A stretch of DNA of 44,735 nt from an uncultured Bacteroidales bacterium (GTDB lineage: Bacteria; Bacteroidota; Bacteroidia; Bacteroidales; WCHB1-69), in the NCBI GenBank assembly GCA_905235135.1, contig CAJOKR010000018.1, positions 1 to 44,735 of the forward strand. The letters are read 5' to 3'. The notes below the pieces were generated by a model that made no database searches, had not been told where the DNA came from, and was given only the letters and a program-made list of their open reading frames with translations. Positions 1 to 9,400 of the stretch are shown piece by piece (position 1 is the first letter of the stretch; each line of letters begins with the position of its first letter). Position numbers and translations under genes: made by a program.

Positions 1-1
1 G

Positions 2-136
2 AAGTTCCTGGCCGAAAGCCTCTATGAAATAGAATATGTGAACCCTTACAACGGCAAGAAGATGTCTGTCATGCTACGCACGGACTACGACGAGGAGGTC
101 ATGATGCTACTGGATGCCATCGGCCTGAAACCCTAA
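2..136 (+). CDS. 3' end of an unrecognised protein (partial)
   Basis: An open frame enters from the left edge and ends at TAA 134-136, giving the last 44 residues of a protein whose start lies outside the window. The tail is acidic, with a segment DYDEEVMMLLDAIGLKP. I do not recognise the family. It is on the same strand as the secreted gene at 395, but 258 bases and a good promoter separate them, so they are probably separate transcription units. Confidence 0.6.
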   Translation, partial: KFLAESLYEIEYVNPYNGKKMSVMLRTDYDEEVMMLLDAIGLKP

Positions 137-216
137 CCCCCGATTTGGGTCACCCCGTTGCGGAAAACAGGAAAAAAGAAAGATTTTGGACTTTTTCAAG
201 CGGACTCAATAAAACA

Positions 217-270
217 TTAACCCTAAATCCTAAACCCTAAACTATAATCAGTAAATCCTAAACCTCAAAC
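217..270 (+). repeat. degenerate AACCCTAAA-type leader repeat
   Basis: Imperfect copies of the 7-8 base word CCCTAAA / TCCTAAA, e.g. TTAACCCTAAATCCTAAACC, lie about 125 bases before the start of the first large secreted gene. The same word family, in the same orientation relative to the gene, recurs before the genes starting at 6422, 10977, 22076 and (minus strand) 18807. Confidence 0.7.
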
Positions 271-294
271 CATTTATCAATATTTCATCAATAT

Positions 295-326
295 TTTGCA
301 TTCTATCAAATAATTTTGTATTTTTG
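295..326 (+). promoter_or_regulatory. Bacteroidota-type promoter
   Basis: TTTG at 295-298 fits the -33 element and TATTTTTG at 319-326 fits the -7 element TAnnTTTG, with a 20-base spacer. The -7 element ends 68 bases before the ATG at 395, leaving an AT-rich leader of about 60 bases. This is the best-matched promoter in the window. Confidence 0.7.
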
Positions 327-394
327 CGGGCTATCTTAGCAACATAAGATATTAAATGAATAACAGTAAATAAACAATCACAAAATCTAACGGT

Positions 395-3300
395 ATGAAA
401 AAACTTCTACTCTTATTGATCGCCGTGTTCATAGGCTTTGGAAGCCTGACGGTGACAGCGCAATCGGTCACAGTGGCCAACGGTACTGGAGTCAACAGTT
501 ACATCCCGATGTATGGGCTTTGGATGGACGAGGCTCAGCACAACCAGATCATCTATCCCGAGAGCATGCTTACGGACTTGGTGGGCGAGACCGTCAACAC
601 GGTGATGTTCTTCCTCTCCAGCGAGCCTTCTAACTTATGGACCTCCACGGCCACGCTGAAGGTGGGCACCTCGGTGAGTTCGTCTTTTACCACCGCCACC
701 CACAACCAGTCTCCTGTTACCCAGATCTATTCGGGCAACATCAACATTTCCGGCGGGGTTGTCACCTTTGTGCTCGACTCCACCTTCACCTACAACGGTG
801 GCAATCTCCTGCTTGACGTCACCACTGTCGGTGGCAACTATTCCTCCGCCAGTTTCTTTGGAACGGCACAGATGGGTGCCAGTATATACGCCTACGGTTC
901 CAATTCGGGCGTGGAGAATTTCATCCCGAAAACGATGTTCGTCTATGGCAACTGTTTGGCTCCCACCGACGTGACGGTGGACAGCATCACGCAGACATCG
1001 GCGATGGTCACTTGGCAGCCCGGCGCTCAGGAGACCGACTGGGATATCTTCGTCGGCAACGGCACGGAAGACCTGAGCACCGTGACGTGGATTCCCCTCA
1101 CAAGCACCTCCTACGAAATCCAGGGTCTGAACCCGAACACGGTTTACACCGTCTTTGTGCGAGCCAACTGCGGCACCGAGTACAGCTACGAGGTTGCCGC
1201 CTCCTTCCGTACGGACTGCGGCTTAACCCTCGTCCCTTACACGGAGAGCTTCGAAAGTTTCACCTCCTTCACGCAACCCTCCTGTTGGCAATTCATTCAT
1301 CCATACCCTGGCTATTCTTACGACTACCCCACCATCAACGACTATCAGTCTCACACAGGCCAGCATGCCATGTATTTCTACACGGACTACTACAACAACC
1401 CGACGCAGGTGCAGTATGCCATTCTTCCCATGTTCGGCGAACACATCACCAACCTGCAGCTATCCCTTTACTCCAGAAGAGACAACGAGTATTCCGGCAC
1501 TTTTTACATTGGCTACATCACCGATTCCACGGACGAGAGTACCTTTGTGCCGATGGTGACCCGCACGGCCGCAGCCGCGGGCGACGACTTGTATCACCGC
1601 GACATCGTGGACTTCAGCAATGTCCCTGTGGATCCTGATTCCACCGCCTATATCGCTATAGGATACCAAAACAATTCCTATTACGGCTGGTATGTGGATG
1701 ACATTGAGGTTACATTGATTCCCGACTGCTCCACACCTGTTGGGCTTGTCGCCACCGACGTCACCACCAATTCGGCGACGCTCACCTGGACACCCGGCAC
1801 AGCCTCCTCGTTCAATGTTTATTACAAGGGCGTGAACGACACGGCTTATACCGAAGAACTCGCTCTGTCGGACACCAGCTTCTTCATCGAAAACCTGAAC
1901 CACTCCTCGTTCTACCAATGGTATGTGGAGGCGGTATGTGACGACGGAAGCCTCACGACCAGCGAGGTGGTCATTTTCGGCACCGCTTGCGCCGCCATCG
2001 ACACACTGCCTTTCTTCGTCGATTTTGAGACGCTCCCCGCCGGCTCCAACCTTCCTTACTGCTGGACAAGAGGCAATGAGGACTCGAATCACCCGTATGT
2101 TTACATGTACGAGTCCTACGCCGGCAGCAACTCGCTCTACTTCTACAACACGAACACGATCGCCATGCCGCAGATTGACAACGAGGAACTCGACATCCAC
2201 GCGATTCAGCTCTCCTTCTACGCCAAAGCCTATACGACAGGCTCCACCCTCCAAGTGGGTGTGATGACCAACCCCAATGTCTCGTCCTCCTTCATGCCCG
2301 TCGGCAGCCCTATCTCCTTGTCGGACAATTACCAATTTTACGAAGTCACATTCTCCAGCTACACGGGCAACGGCAGCTACATTGCATTCCGGAATCCGAA
2401 TAACTGGGAATCGATTTACCTTGACAATGTGACGTTGGATGTCGTACCCGACTGTACCCGTCCGGAGTCGGTGTGGGCGCAAACGCTCGATTCCACTTCC
2501 GCCACCGTTGCCTGGAGTTCCTTGGAGGGACAGAGCGGTTGGGAAGTGGTGATCGGCACCCCGGGCTTCTCCCCCGACACGGCTACCGCCATTACGGTAA
2601 GCAACCCGAGCTACACTTTCGACAACCTTGCCGTCAACACCGCCTACTCGGTGTATGTGAGAACAGACTGCGGCGGTGATGAGTTCAGCTCATGGTCCAG
2701 CGTGTTGACCTTCCTCACGCTGAGCGTTACCCCTGCCACCATCCCTTACGCTTGCGACTTTGAAGATGCTGCTGAGAACACGCTCTGGACCTTTGTCCAA
2801 AACGGACAGACCAACAGATGGTACATCGACTCCGCAGCCGTCACGACGGACAACAGCGTCCATTCCATGTATATTTCCTCTGACAGCGGCGCCACCAACG
2901 CCTACGACATCACAGCCTTTTCGGTGTCTTGGGCTTACCGCGACATCCAGTTCTCCGATGCGGACGAGTTTGAGCTCTCCTTCGACTGGAAAGGCTATGG
3001 TGAATCCTCCTACGACTACCTGAGAGTCTATATCGGCAATCCAACGGCTGTGACCGAGGGTGACAACTCGCAGCCCACCGGCTCCACCCAGCTGGCACAG
3101 CTCAACCAGTCTTCCACCTGGCAACACGCCTCGTTCTCGTTGGGCACTGCCTATACGAATACCACCAAGCGTCTGTACTTTATGTGGAGAAACGACTACA
3201 CAACGGGAACGGATCCCGCCGCCGCAGTGGACAACATCTCCATCACGGGCATCGATTGTGCCCAACCGTACAACGTGAACCTCGCCAGTGTTGACACCGC

Positions 3301-6067
3301 TTCCGCCACGATCAGCTTCACCCCCGCCAGCGACAGCCAGGATGCCTGGGAGTTGAAATATGGCACTACCGACTCCACGATGACCTACGTCAACCTGTCG
3401 GCCACCTCCTACGATATTGAGAATCTTCAGCCCGGCACCAACTATTACGTGTATGTGAGAACGCTCTGCTCCAGCGGGGACACCAGCGCTTGGTCGCAGG
3501 CCTTTGTCTTCCAGACCGAGTGTGTCACCATCAACAGCGTGCCTCGCTTCTGGGATTTCGAGGCCAACAACATCGGCGGCACGGAAAACTACCCGATGCC
3601 CGCCTGCTGGTACAGAGGCATGTCATCCTCCACTTTTCCGTATGTTTATGACTACGACTATTACGCCCTTAGCGGAAGCCGTTACCTCTATTTCTACAAT
3701 TCCTATAGTAATCTGGCCATCATGCCGGCTATCGACACCACCGTGCTGCCCGTCAACACCCTGGAAATCTCCTTCTATGCCAAAGCCTCCAGCTTAAGCT
3801 CCTCCGACGCGAGGTTGATTGTGGGTGTGGTTTCCGATGTTTACAACCCGAACACGTTCGTGCCGGTGGACACCATCTTGCTCACGGAAGACTATCCGGC
3901 AGACCCCTACGTCGTGATGCTCAACCACTACACCGGCAACGGTGACAGAATCGCGTTCAAGAACTACAGTTCGGCCACGTACGCATACAATTATATCTAT
4001 GTGGACGACCTCACCCTTGAGGAGATACCCAGCTGTCTGCCGGTTTCCGACCTCACTATGATGAGCAGCGACCTGACCTCCATCACGCTCAACTGGACAG
4101 AAGGCTTTGAGGAATCTTCCTGGAATGTGGAGTACAAAGAGGCCTCCGACTCTATTTGGAACACGGCTGTGGCAAACGCTATTCCGTTCACATTGGACAA
4201 CCTGACCCCCGCCACGGTGTACGACATCCGCGTGCAGGCTGACTGCGGCGGCGATCTTGCTTCGTGGAGAAATATCCAAGCCCACACCCAAGTTTGCGAC
4301 ACCGCCGACCAATGTGCCTACACGATCTTGCTCATCGACAGTTACGGTGACGGCTGGAACGGCGGCTACCTCACGGTCATGCAAAATGGCATTCCCGTGG
4401 CGCAACTGTCGGCCACCGACCACAATTTATCCTCCACTCAAACCACCGACACGGCGTATGTGGGTTTATGCGACGGTATCCCCACCAGCTTGTTGTGGCA
4501 CGACAGCCAGTACAACAGCGAGGTCACCATTACCGTCATCGATCCGTTCGGAACCACTTTGTATAGTGTCAACACCCCTTATCAAGGCACGATTTACACC
4601 TTCGATGCCAACTGTCTTGTCCCCACCTGTCCGGCACCCACCAACATCGCGGTAAGCGACGTGGATATGAACAGTGCCACGGTAACCTGGACGCCTGGCG
4701 GCAACGAATCGAACTGGAATGTGGAGTACAAAGAGGCGAGTGCCACCACCTGGACGGTGGTTCCGGTGACGACCACATCTTACACCATCCATGGCCTCAC
4801 AGCTGCCACGCTGTACGATGTGCGCGTGCAGGCCGAGTGCGACCCGGTCAACTCCAATCCTTCCGCATACATCGTGACCTCCTTCGGAACGTCCGTCTGC
4901 GCCGCAGCCGACCAATGCGCCTACACCTTCATTTTAGGCGACAGCTTTGGCGACGGATGGAACGGCAGTTATTTGGATATCATGCAGAACGGCATTGTCA
5001 TGGCCACCATCTCTGCCCTCAATCACAACCTCAGCTCCACGCAGACATACGACACCCTCACCGTGAATCTCTGCAACAACCTGTCCACCTCCCTGGTGTG
5101 GACGGCCGGCAGCTACACCGCCGAGGCCAGCTTCACCCTAATCGGACCCGACAGTGTTCAGATTTACACGTATTCCGACATGTCCGACTACACCACCTAC
5201 ACATTCACCACGGATTGCGGCTCCGGCCCTGTCACCCCGACCGACCCGACGGTGGCCACCAACGCCGCCACCGCCATCGGCCAGACGAACGCCACGCTGC
5301 ACGCCACTGTCACGAATCCCGACAACGTGACCGTCACGGCGAAGGGCTTCGAATGGAAGGCCACGGCCGGCGGCACCTACACGCAAATCGCGGGCACCGG
5401 CACGGGCAACACTTTCACCGCCAACCTGACGGGACTGAACGCCAACACGGGCTACACTTTCCGTGCGTTCATCACTTACAACGGCACCACTGTCTATGGC
5501 AACGAGATGACCTTCACCACGCTGCCCGAGGACACGCCCGTGCCGTGCGAGGCCCCGACGAACATCACGGTCAGCGAGGTCACCGACCAGAGCATCACGG
5601 TGAGTTGGGATGCCGACCCGAATGTCAGCAGCTGGAACATCCAGTACCGTCCCGTGGACGGGCAGCTGAGTTCGGCGACCTCCAACACGAACAGCTACAC
5701 CATCACAGGGCTGACACCTGAAACGGAGTACCAAATCCAGGTGCAGGCCAACTGCGGCGACGGCAACCTCAGCGACTGGAGCACCCTCGCCACGGCGACC
5801 ACCACGGTGGGTATCGACAGCTGGTTGGCCGGCAGCGTGACGCTGTTCCCGAACCCCGCCCGCGAGGTGGTCAATGTACAATGTACAATGAACAATGTAC
5901 ATGTGACCAGTATGGAGGTGTATGATGTTTACGGTAAAAGGATCAACACCGTCATTGCCGTTGACAACCAAACCCTGATTGATGTCTCCTCTCTCGCCGA
6001 CGGCCTGTACTTCGTGCGCGTGACGACGGAGGCAGGCGTTGTGACGAAGACGTTCGTCAAGAGGTAA
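395..6067 (+). CDS. giant secreted FN3 / choice-of-anchor J adhesin-like protein, T9SS type A
   Basis: An 1890-aa protein exported by Sec (signal peptide 1-23, ending TVTAQ) and then across the outer membrane by the type IX system. Residues 25-186 form an N-terminal domain common in such proteins (IPMYGLWMDEAQ). Fibronectin III modules (first 187-275) then alternate with choice-of-anchor J / cleaved-adhesin modules, recognised by 'PxCW' near the start and 'YVDDIEV'-like ends (about 280-445, 532-688, 779-955 and one more to about 1215). Two modules carrying S(Y/F)GDGWNG lie near 1316 and 1516. An FN3-like module (1615-1710), an FN3 (1718-1804) and a type A sorting domain (1806-1890, LFPNPAREVVNV ... 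GLYFVRV ... KTFVKR) finish it. It probably acts in cell-surface adhesion (inference; no enzymatic motif seen). The ATG at 395 is chosen because it gives a clean signal peptide behind a good promoter. A hairpin terminator follows. Confidence 0.9.
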   Translation: MKKLLLLLIAVFIGFGSLTVTAQSVTVANGTGVNSYIPMYGLWMDEAQHNQIIYPESMLTDLVGETVNTVMFFLSSEPSNLWTSTATLKVGTSVSSSFTTATHNQSPVTQIYSGNINISGGVVTFVLDSTFTYNGGNLLLDVTTVGGNYSSASFFGTAQMGASIYAYGSNSGVENFIPKTMFVYGNCLAPTDVTVDSITQTSAMVTWQPGAQETDWDIFVGNGTEDLSTVTWIPLTSTSYEIQGLNPNTVYTVFVRANCGTEYSYEVAASFRTDCGLTLVPYTESFESFTSFTQPSCWQFIHPYPGYSYDYPTINDYQSHTGQHAMYFYTDYYNNPTQVQYAILPMFGEHITNLQLSLYSRRDNEYSGTFYIGYITDSTDESTFVPMVTRTAAAAGDDLYHRDIVDFSNVPVDPDSTAYIAIGYQNNSYYGWYVDDIEVTLIPDCSTPVGLVATDVTTNSATLTWTPGTASSFNVYYKGVNDTAYTEELALSDTSFFIENLNHSSFYQWYVEAVCDDGSLTTSEVVIFGTACAAIDTLPFFVDFETLPAGSNLPYCWTRGNEDSNHPYVYMYESYAGSNSLYFYNTNTIAMPQIDNEELDIHAIQLSFYAKAYTTGSTLQVGVMTNPNVSSSFMPVGSPISLSDNYQFYEVTFSSYTGNGSYIAFRNPNNWESIYLDNVTLDVVPDCTRPESVWAQTLDSTSATVAWSSLEGQSGWEVVIGTPGFSPDTATAITVSNPSYTFDNLAVNTAYSVYVRTDCGGDEFSSWSSVLTFLTLSVTPATIPYACDFEDAAENTLWTFVQNGQTNRWYIDSAAVTTDNSVHSMYISSDSGATNAYDITAFSVSWAYRDIQFSDADEFELSFDWKGYGESSYDYLRVYIGNPTAVTEGDNSQPTGSTQLAQLNQSSTWQHASFSLGTAYTNTTKRLYFMWRNDYTTGTDPAAAVDNISITGIDCAQPYNVNLASVDTASATISFTPASDSQDAWELKYGTTDSTMTYVNLSATSYDIENLQPGTNYYVYVRTLCSSGDTSAWSQAFVFQTECVTINSVPRFWDFEANNIGGTENYPMPACWYRGMSSSTFPYVYDYDYYALSGSRYLYFYNSYSNLAIMPAIDTTVLPVNTLEISFYAKASSLSSSDARLIVGVVSDVYNPNTFVPVDTILLTEDYPADPYVVMLNHYTGNGDRIAFKNYSSATYAYNYIYVDDLTLEEIPSCLPVSDLTMMSSDLTSITLNWTEGFEESSWNVEYKEASDSIWNTAVANAIPFTLDNLTPATVYDIRVQADCGGDLASWRNIQAHTQVCDTADQCAYTILLIDSYGDGWNGGYLTVMQNGIPVAQLSATDHNLSSTQTTDTAYVGLCDGIPTSLLWHDSQYNSEVTITVIDPFGTTLYSVNTPYQGTIYTFDANCLVPTCPAPTNIAVSDVDMNSATVTWTPGGNESNWNVEYKEASATTWTVVPVTTTSYTIHGLTAATLYDVRVQAECDPVNSNPSAYIVTSFGTSVCAAADQCAYTFILGDSFGDGWNGSYLDIMQNGIVMATISALNHNLSSTQTYDTLTVNLCNNLSTSLVWTAGSYTAEASFTLIGPDSVQIYTYSDMSDYTTYTFTTDCGSGPVTPTDPTVATNAATAIGQTNATLHATVTNPDNVTVTAKGFEWKATAGGTYTQIAGTGTGNTFTANLTGLNANTGYTFRAFITYNGTTVYGNEMTFTTLPEDTPVPCEAPTNITVSEVTDQSITVSWDADPNVSSWNIQYRPVDGQLSSATSNTNSYTITGLTPETEYQIQVQANCGDGNLSDWSTLATATTTVGIDSWLAGSVTLFPNPAREVVNVQCTMNNVHVTSMEVYDVYGKRINTVIAVDNQTLIDVSSLADGLYFVRVTTEAGVVTKTFVKR

Positions 6068-6090
6068 TGGACAATGGATAATAGATAACG

Positions 6091-6127
6091 AACGGGTACC
6101 GGTAGTTTTATCGGTGCCCGTTATTTT
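6091..6127 (+). terminator. rho-independent terminator
   Basis: AACGGGTACCGGTA pairs with TATCGGTGCCCGTT around a GTTT loop, followed by ATTTTT. It lies 24 bases after the stop at 6067 and ends the first adhesin transcript. A near-copy of the hairpin, without the T-run, follows the next gene at 10918. Confidence 0.8.
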
Positions 6128-6132
6128 TGGTA

Positions 6133-6192
6133 GGGTACGCTGCGCGTATGGATTGGGTACGCTGCGCGTAATGATTGGGTACGCTGCGCGTA
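6133..6192 (+). repeat. three tandem 22-bp repeats with a small dyad
   Basis: The 16-base word GGGTACGCTGCGCGTA occurs at 6133, 6155 and 6177, spaced by six-base linkers. Each unit contains the dyad TACGC-TGC-GCGTA. The stretch 6193-6235 adds loose AAAATCTTA-type repeats. There is no gene between 6068 and 6421; the interval holds a terminator, these repeats and a promoter. Confidence 0.75.
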
Positions 6193-6249
6193 GAAATCTT
6201 GGAAAATCTTATAAGAAAATCTTAGAAAATCTGGTTGGATTCAAGCATC

Positions 6250-6289
6250 ACCATCAACCCATTAACCCATAAACCCTAAACCTTAAATC
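6250..6289 (+). repeat. AACCCATAAACCC-type leader repeat
   Basis: Degenerate AACCCATTAACCCATAAACC and CCCTAAACCTTAAATC words lie about 130 bases before the gene at 6422. This is the same family and orientation as 217-270 and 21891-22036. Confidence 0.65.
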
Positions 6290-6340
6290 TTTTTTTTTCA
6301 ACATTTCATCAACAGTCCGCCACAATATACGGTAATATTG

Positions 6341-6348
6341 TATCTTTG
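6341..6348 (+). promoter_or_regulatory. -7 promoter element
   Basis: TATCTTTG matches the Bacteroidota -7 consensus exactly, within TTGTATCTTTGCC. It lies 74 bases before the ATG at 6422. A convincing -33 TTTG at the usual spacing is not visible. Confidence 0.6.
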
Positions 6349-6421
6349 CCGACTTTTTTCGCAAACGGCAGTTAGCAGGCGAACAACAACGATTTCAACA
6401 ATCACTTAATAATTCATAGCA

Positions 6422-9400
6422 ATGAAAAAACTATTCCTTATGACGGCTCTGGTGGTGGCGGTTTTCGCTGCCGGAGCGCAAAGCATCATCTTCAGTGAAG
6501 ATTTCGAGACCGGCACTCCACCTGCCGGATGGACGTTGATCGACGCCGACGGCAACGGCCAAAATTGGGAGTTGATGAGCCAAGGGTATGGCAACGACTA
6601 CGACGGCTATTCCTTTGCTTCCTACCCAATAGGCAGTTCGACAAACGATAACTGGATGGTCACCCCGGCCATCTCGTTAGGCACCGCCAGCTCGCTGTCG
6701 TTCTACCGGATGACCGGATTCTTTACCCAAGCGCATTACGGGGTGTACGTCTCCACCACTTCGGCGACGGACACTTCGGCGTTCACCCTGGTCTATGAGG
6801 AGACCCCCAGCAGTTATGCCTGGACCCACGTCACGGTGGATTTGAACGCATACTCCGACCAGACGGTCTATATCGCATTCCGCCACTTCGACAACAGCAG
6901 TGCACCTCTCATGATTGACAACATCGAAGTAACCAGCACGATATCTGCCTCCGTCATCACGGCGACACCGGGCTCCCTGCTCTTCACCAACGTGCCCGTG
7001 AACACCTCTTCCGCCGCACAGACGGTGACGGTGAACCGCATCAATGTCACCGGGGACATCACCGCCACGGTGGCCGCCCCGTTCGAGATTTCCTCCGACG
7101 GCTCCGGCTACACCCTCTCTATCAGTCTTTCGAGCCTTGACGAGAACCTGTATGTCCGCTATTCCCCCGTATTGGTCGGGACGGACAGCTCTGTGCTGAT
7201 TCTCACGGGCAGCGGTGCCACAGCCTCTGTCCTCCTCGCCGGCAACGCCATTGCCTGCGCTGCGCCTACCGGACTGTCCACCACCGCTGTGATGAGCACT
7301 TCGGCCACCCTTCTCTGGAATGGCAGCACCGATGACTACAACCTCTACTACAAAGCCGCGTCCGACACGGAATGGACGGAGATTCAGAACGTCACAGTCG
7401 ATACCACGGGTTACACCCTCACCGACCTGACTCCATCGACCACCTACAGCTGGTACGTGGCTGCCATCTGCAGCGACGGCTCCACCAACAGCAGCGCCTC
7501 TACGGGCACTTTCACCACTGGATGCGGCGCGGTCACGGCACCCTACACGCAGGCATTCGACGCCTCCGCCAACCTTCCGCAATGCTGGACACGCTACACA
7601 GGGCTTGCCAGTGACGTGTTTGCCGGTGGCGCCCTAACCTCCACCACAAGCGGCTGGACGTTCTACAACACCAACGTATTCGGTGCTTACCACCCGAGAA
7701 TCAACATCTACGGCACGTCCTGCAAAAACTGGTTGGTCTCCCCGGCTATCGACCTGGGCGAACTGACCAACCCCGTCCTGACCTTCGACTTGGCCCTCAC
7801 CACCTATAACAGCACCGGTGCCATCTCCGACCCCAACGGCCAACCCGACGACAAGTTCATGGTGATCATCTCCACTGATGAGGGGGCCACCTGGAGCGCT
7901 GCCAACGCCACGGTGTGGAGCAATGACGGCAACGGTGACTATTCGTTCAACCAAATCCCCAACACCGGTGAGGAGATCACCATCTCGCTCGCCGACTACG
8001 CCAACCAGACCGTGAAGATCGCCTTCTACGGCGAGTCCACCTTGTCGAACGGCGACAACGACTTACATATCGACAATGTGATGGTCAACAACGCCACGTC
8101 CTGCACAAAACCGACAAACCTGACCGTCGCGGCCGTCACGGACAACTCGGTCACACTCAACTGGACGGAAAACGGCACCGCCACCGCTTGGAACATCGAA
8201 TATGGTCCGGCGGGCTTCCAGCAGGGCAGCTCCGACGCCACGCTCCTGCAGGCCACCAGCACCCCGTTCACCATCGATTACCTGAGCAACCTCTCCTACG
8301 ACTTCTACGTGCAGGCCGACTGCGGCGATGACCAGAGTCTTTGGGTCGGTCCTATCACCGCCCATCCCGGCCAATACACAATCGGAGTCTCGGGCTCGGA
8401 AACGCTGACCACCTGTGCGCTGACCATCTACGACAACGGTGGCCCCAACGGCAACTACTCCGCCCAATGCAACTACGAGCTGGTGCTCATGCCCGAAACC
8501 GCCGGCAGCAGCATTTCCGTCTCCGGCATCTATCAGACGGAGAATTGCTGCGACTACCTCCGCGTCTATGACGGCATCGGCATCACCGGCGTCATGCTCG
8601 GCGAATACAAGGGCACCGGCACCATCCCCACGTTGGTTTCCTCCACTGGTCCGCTGACCCTCCTTTTCTATTCGGACGGCGGCATTCAATACGATGGTTT
8701 CGAGGTGAACGTCACCTGCGCCTCCTGTGCGCCTCCGGGCAACCTGACCGTCTCCAACGTCGGCCCCGACTCCGCGACCGTGACTTGGACGGGTCTCTCT
8801 TCCACCTATCAAGTGGAGTATAAGAGCGCCGAGGATACGACGTGGACAACAGTGTTCACCCCCGACACCTCCTTCGCTCTCCAAAACCTGATGCCGTCCA
8901 CGAACTATGCGGTGCGTGTCTCGAGTGACTGCGGCGACGAATACTCCCCTGCCGCCACCCTCACCTTCTCGACCACGATGGTGCCTGCGGGCATTCCGTT
9001 CAGCACAGACTTCAGCGACACGACGGGTTGGATTCTGAACAACGGCTCCTGCCAGAACCAGTGGACCATCGCCCCAACGAGCAACAACGGCAACGCCCTG
9101 TTTGTCACCAACAACGGCACGACTCCCGGATACGCCACGAATTCGTTCTCCGGAGTCTCCGCCGAGAAGCTCTTCACCGTGGGTACCGTTTCCGAGCTGT
9201 CCATCAGCTTTGACGTGCAAGTCGGCGGTGAGACCCAGTTCGACTATCTGAAGGTCTTTTTCGCCCCTGCCGACGAGCTATTTCCTGCCGTCACCACAAA
9301 CGTGTCTTACACCGACTTCGACTACAGCACCTACGCTGTCAACTTCACCGACTATTTGCAATATTCCTCCTATACATCAAGTCCTTACAAGTTCAACCTC

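Noticed and set aside
217-270. Eukaryotic telomere-like CCCTAAA repeat as a sign of contamination
   Set aside because: The words are degenerate, internal, and linked to clearly bacterial genes and promoters at several sites.
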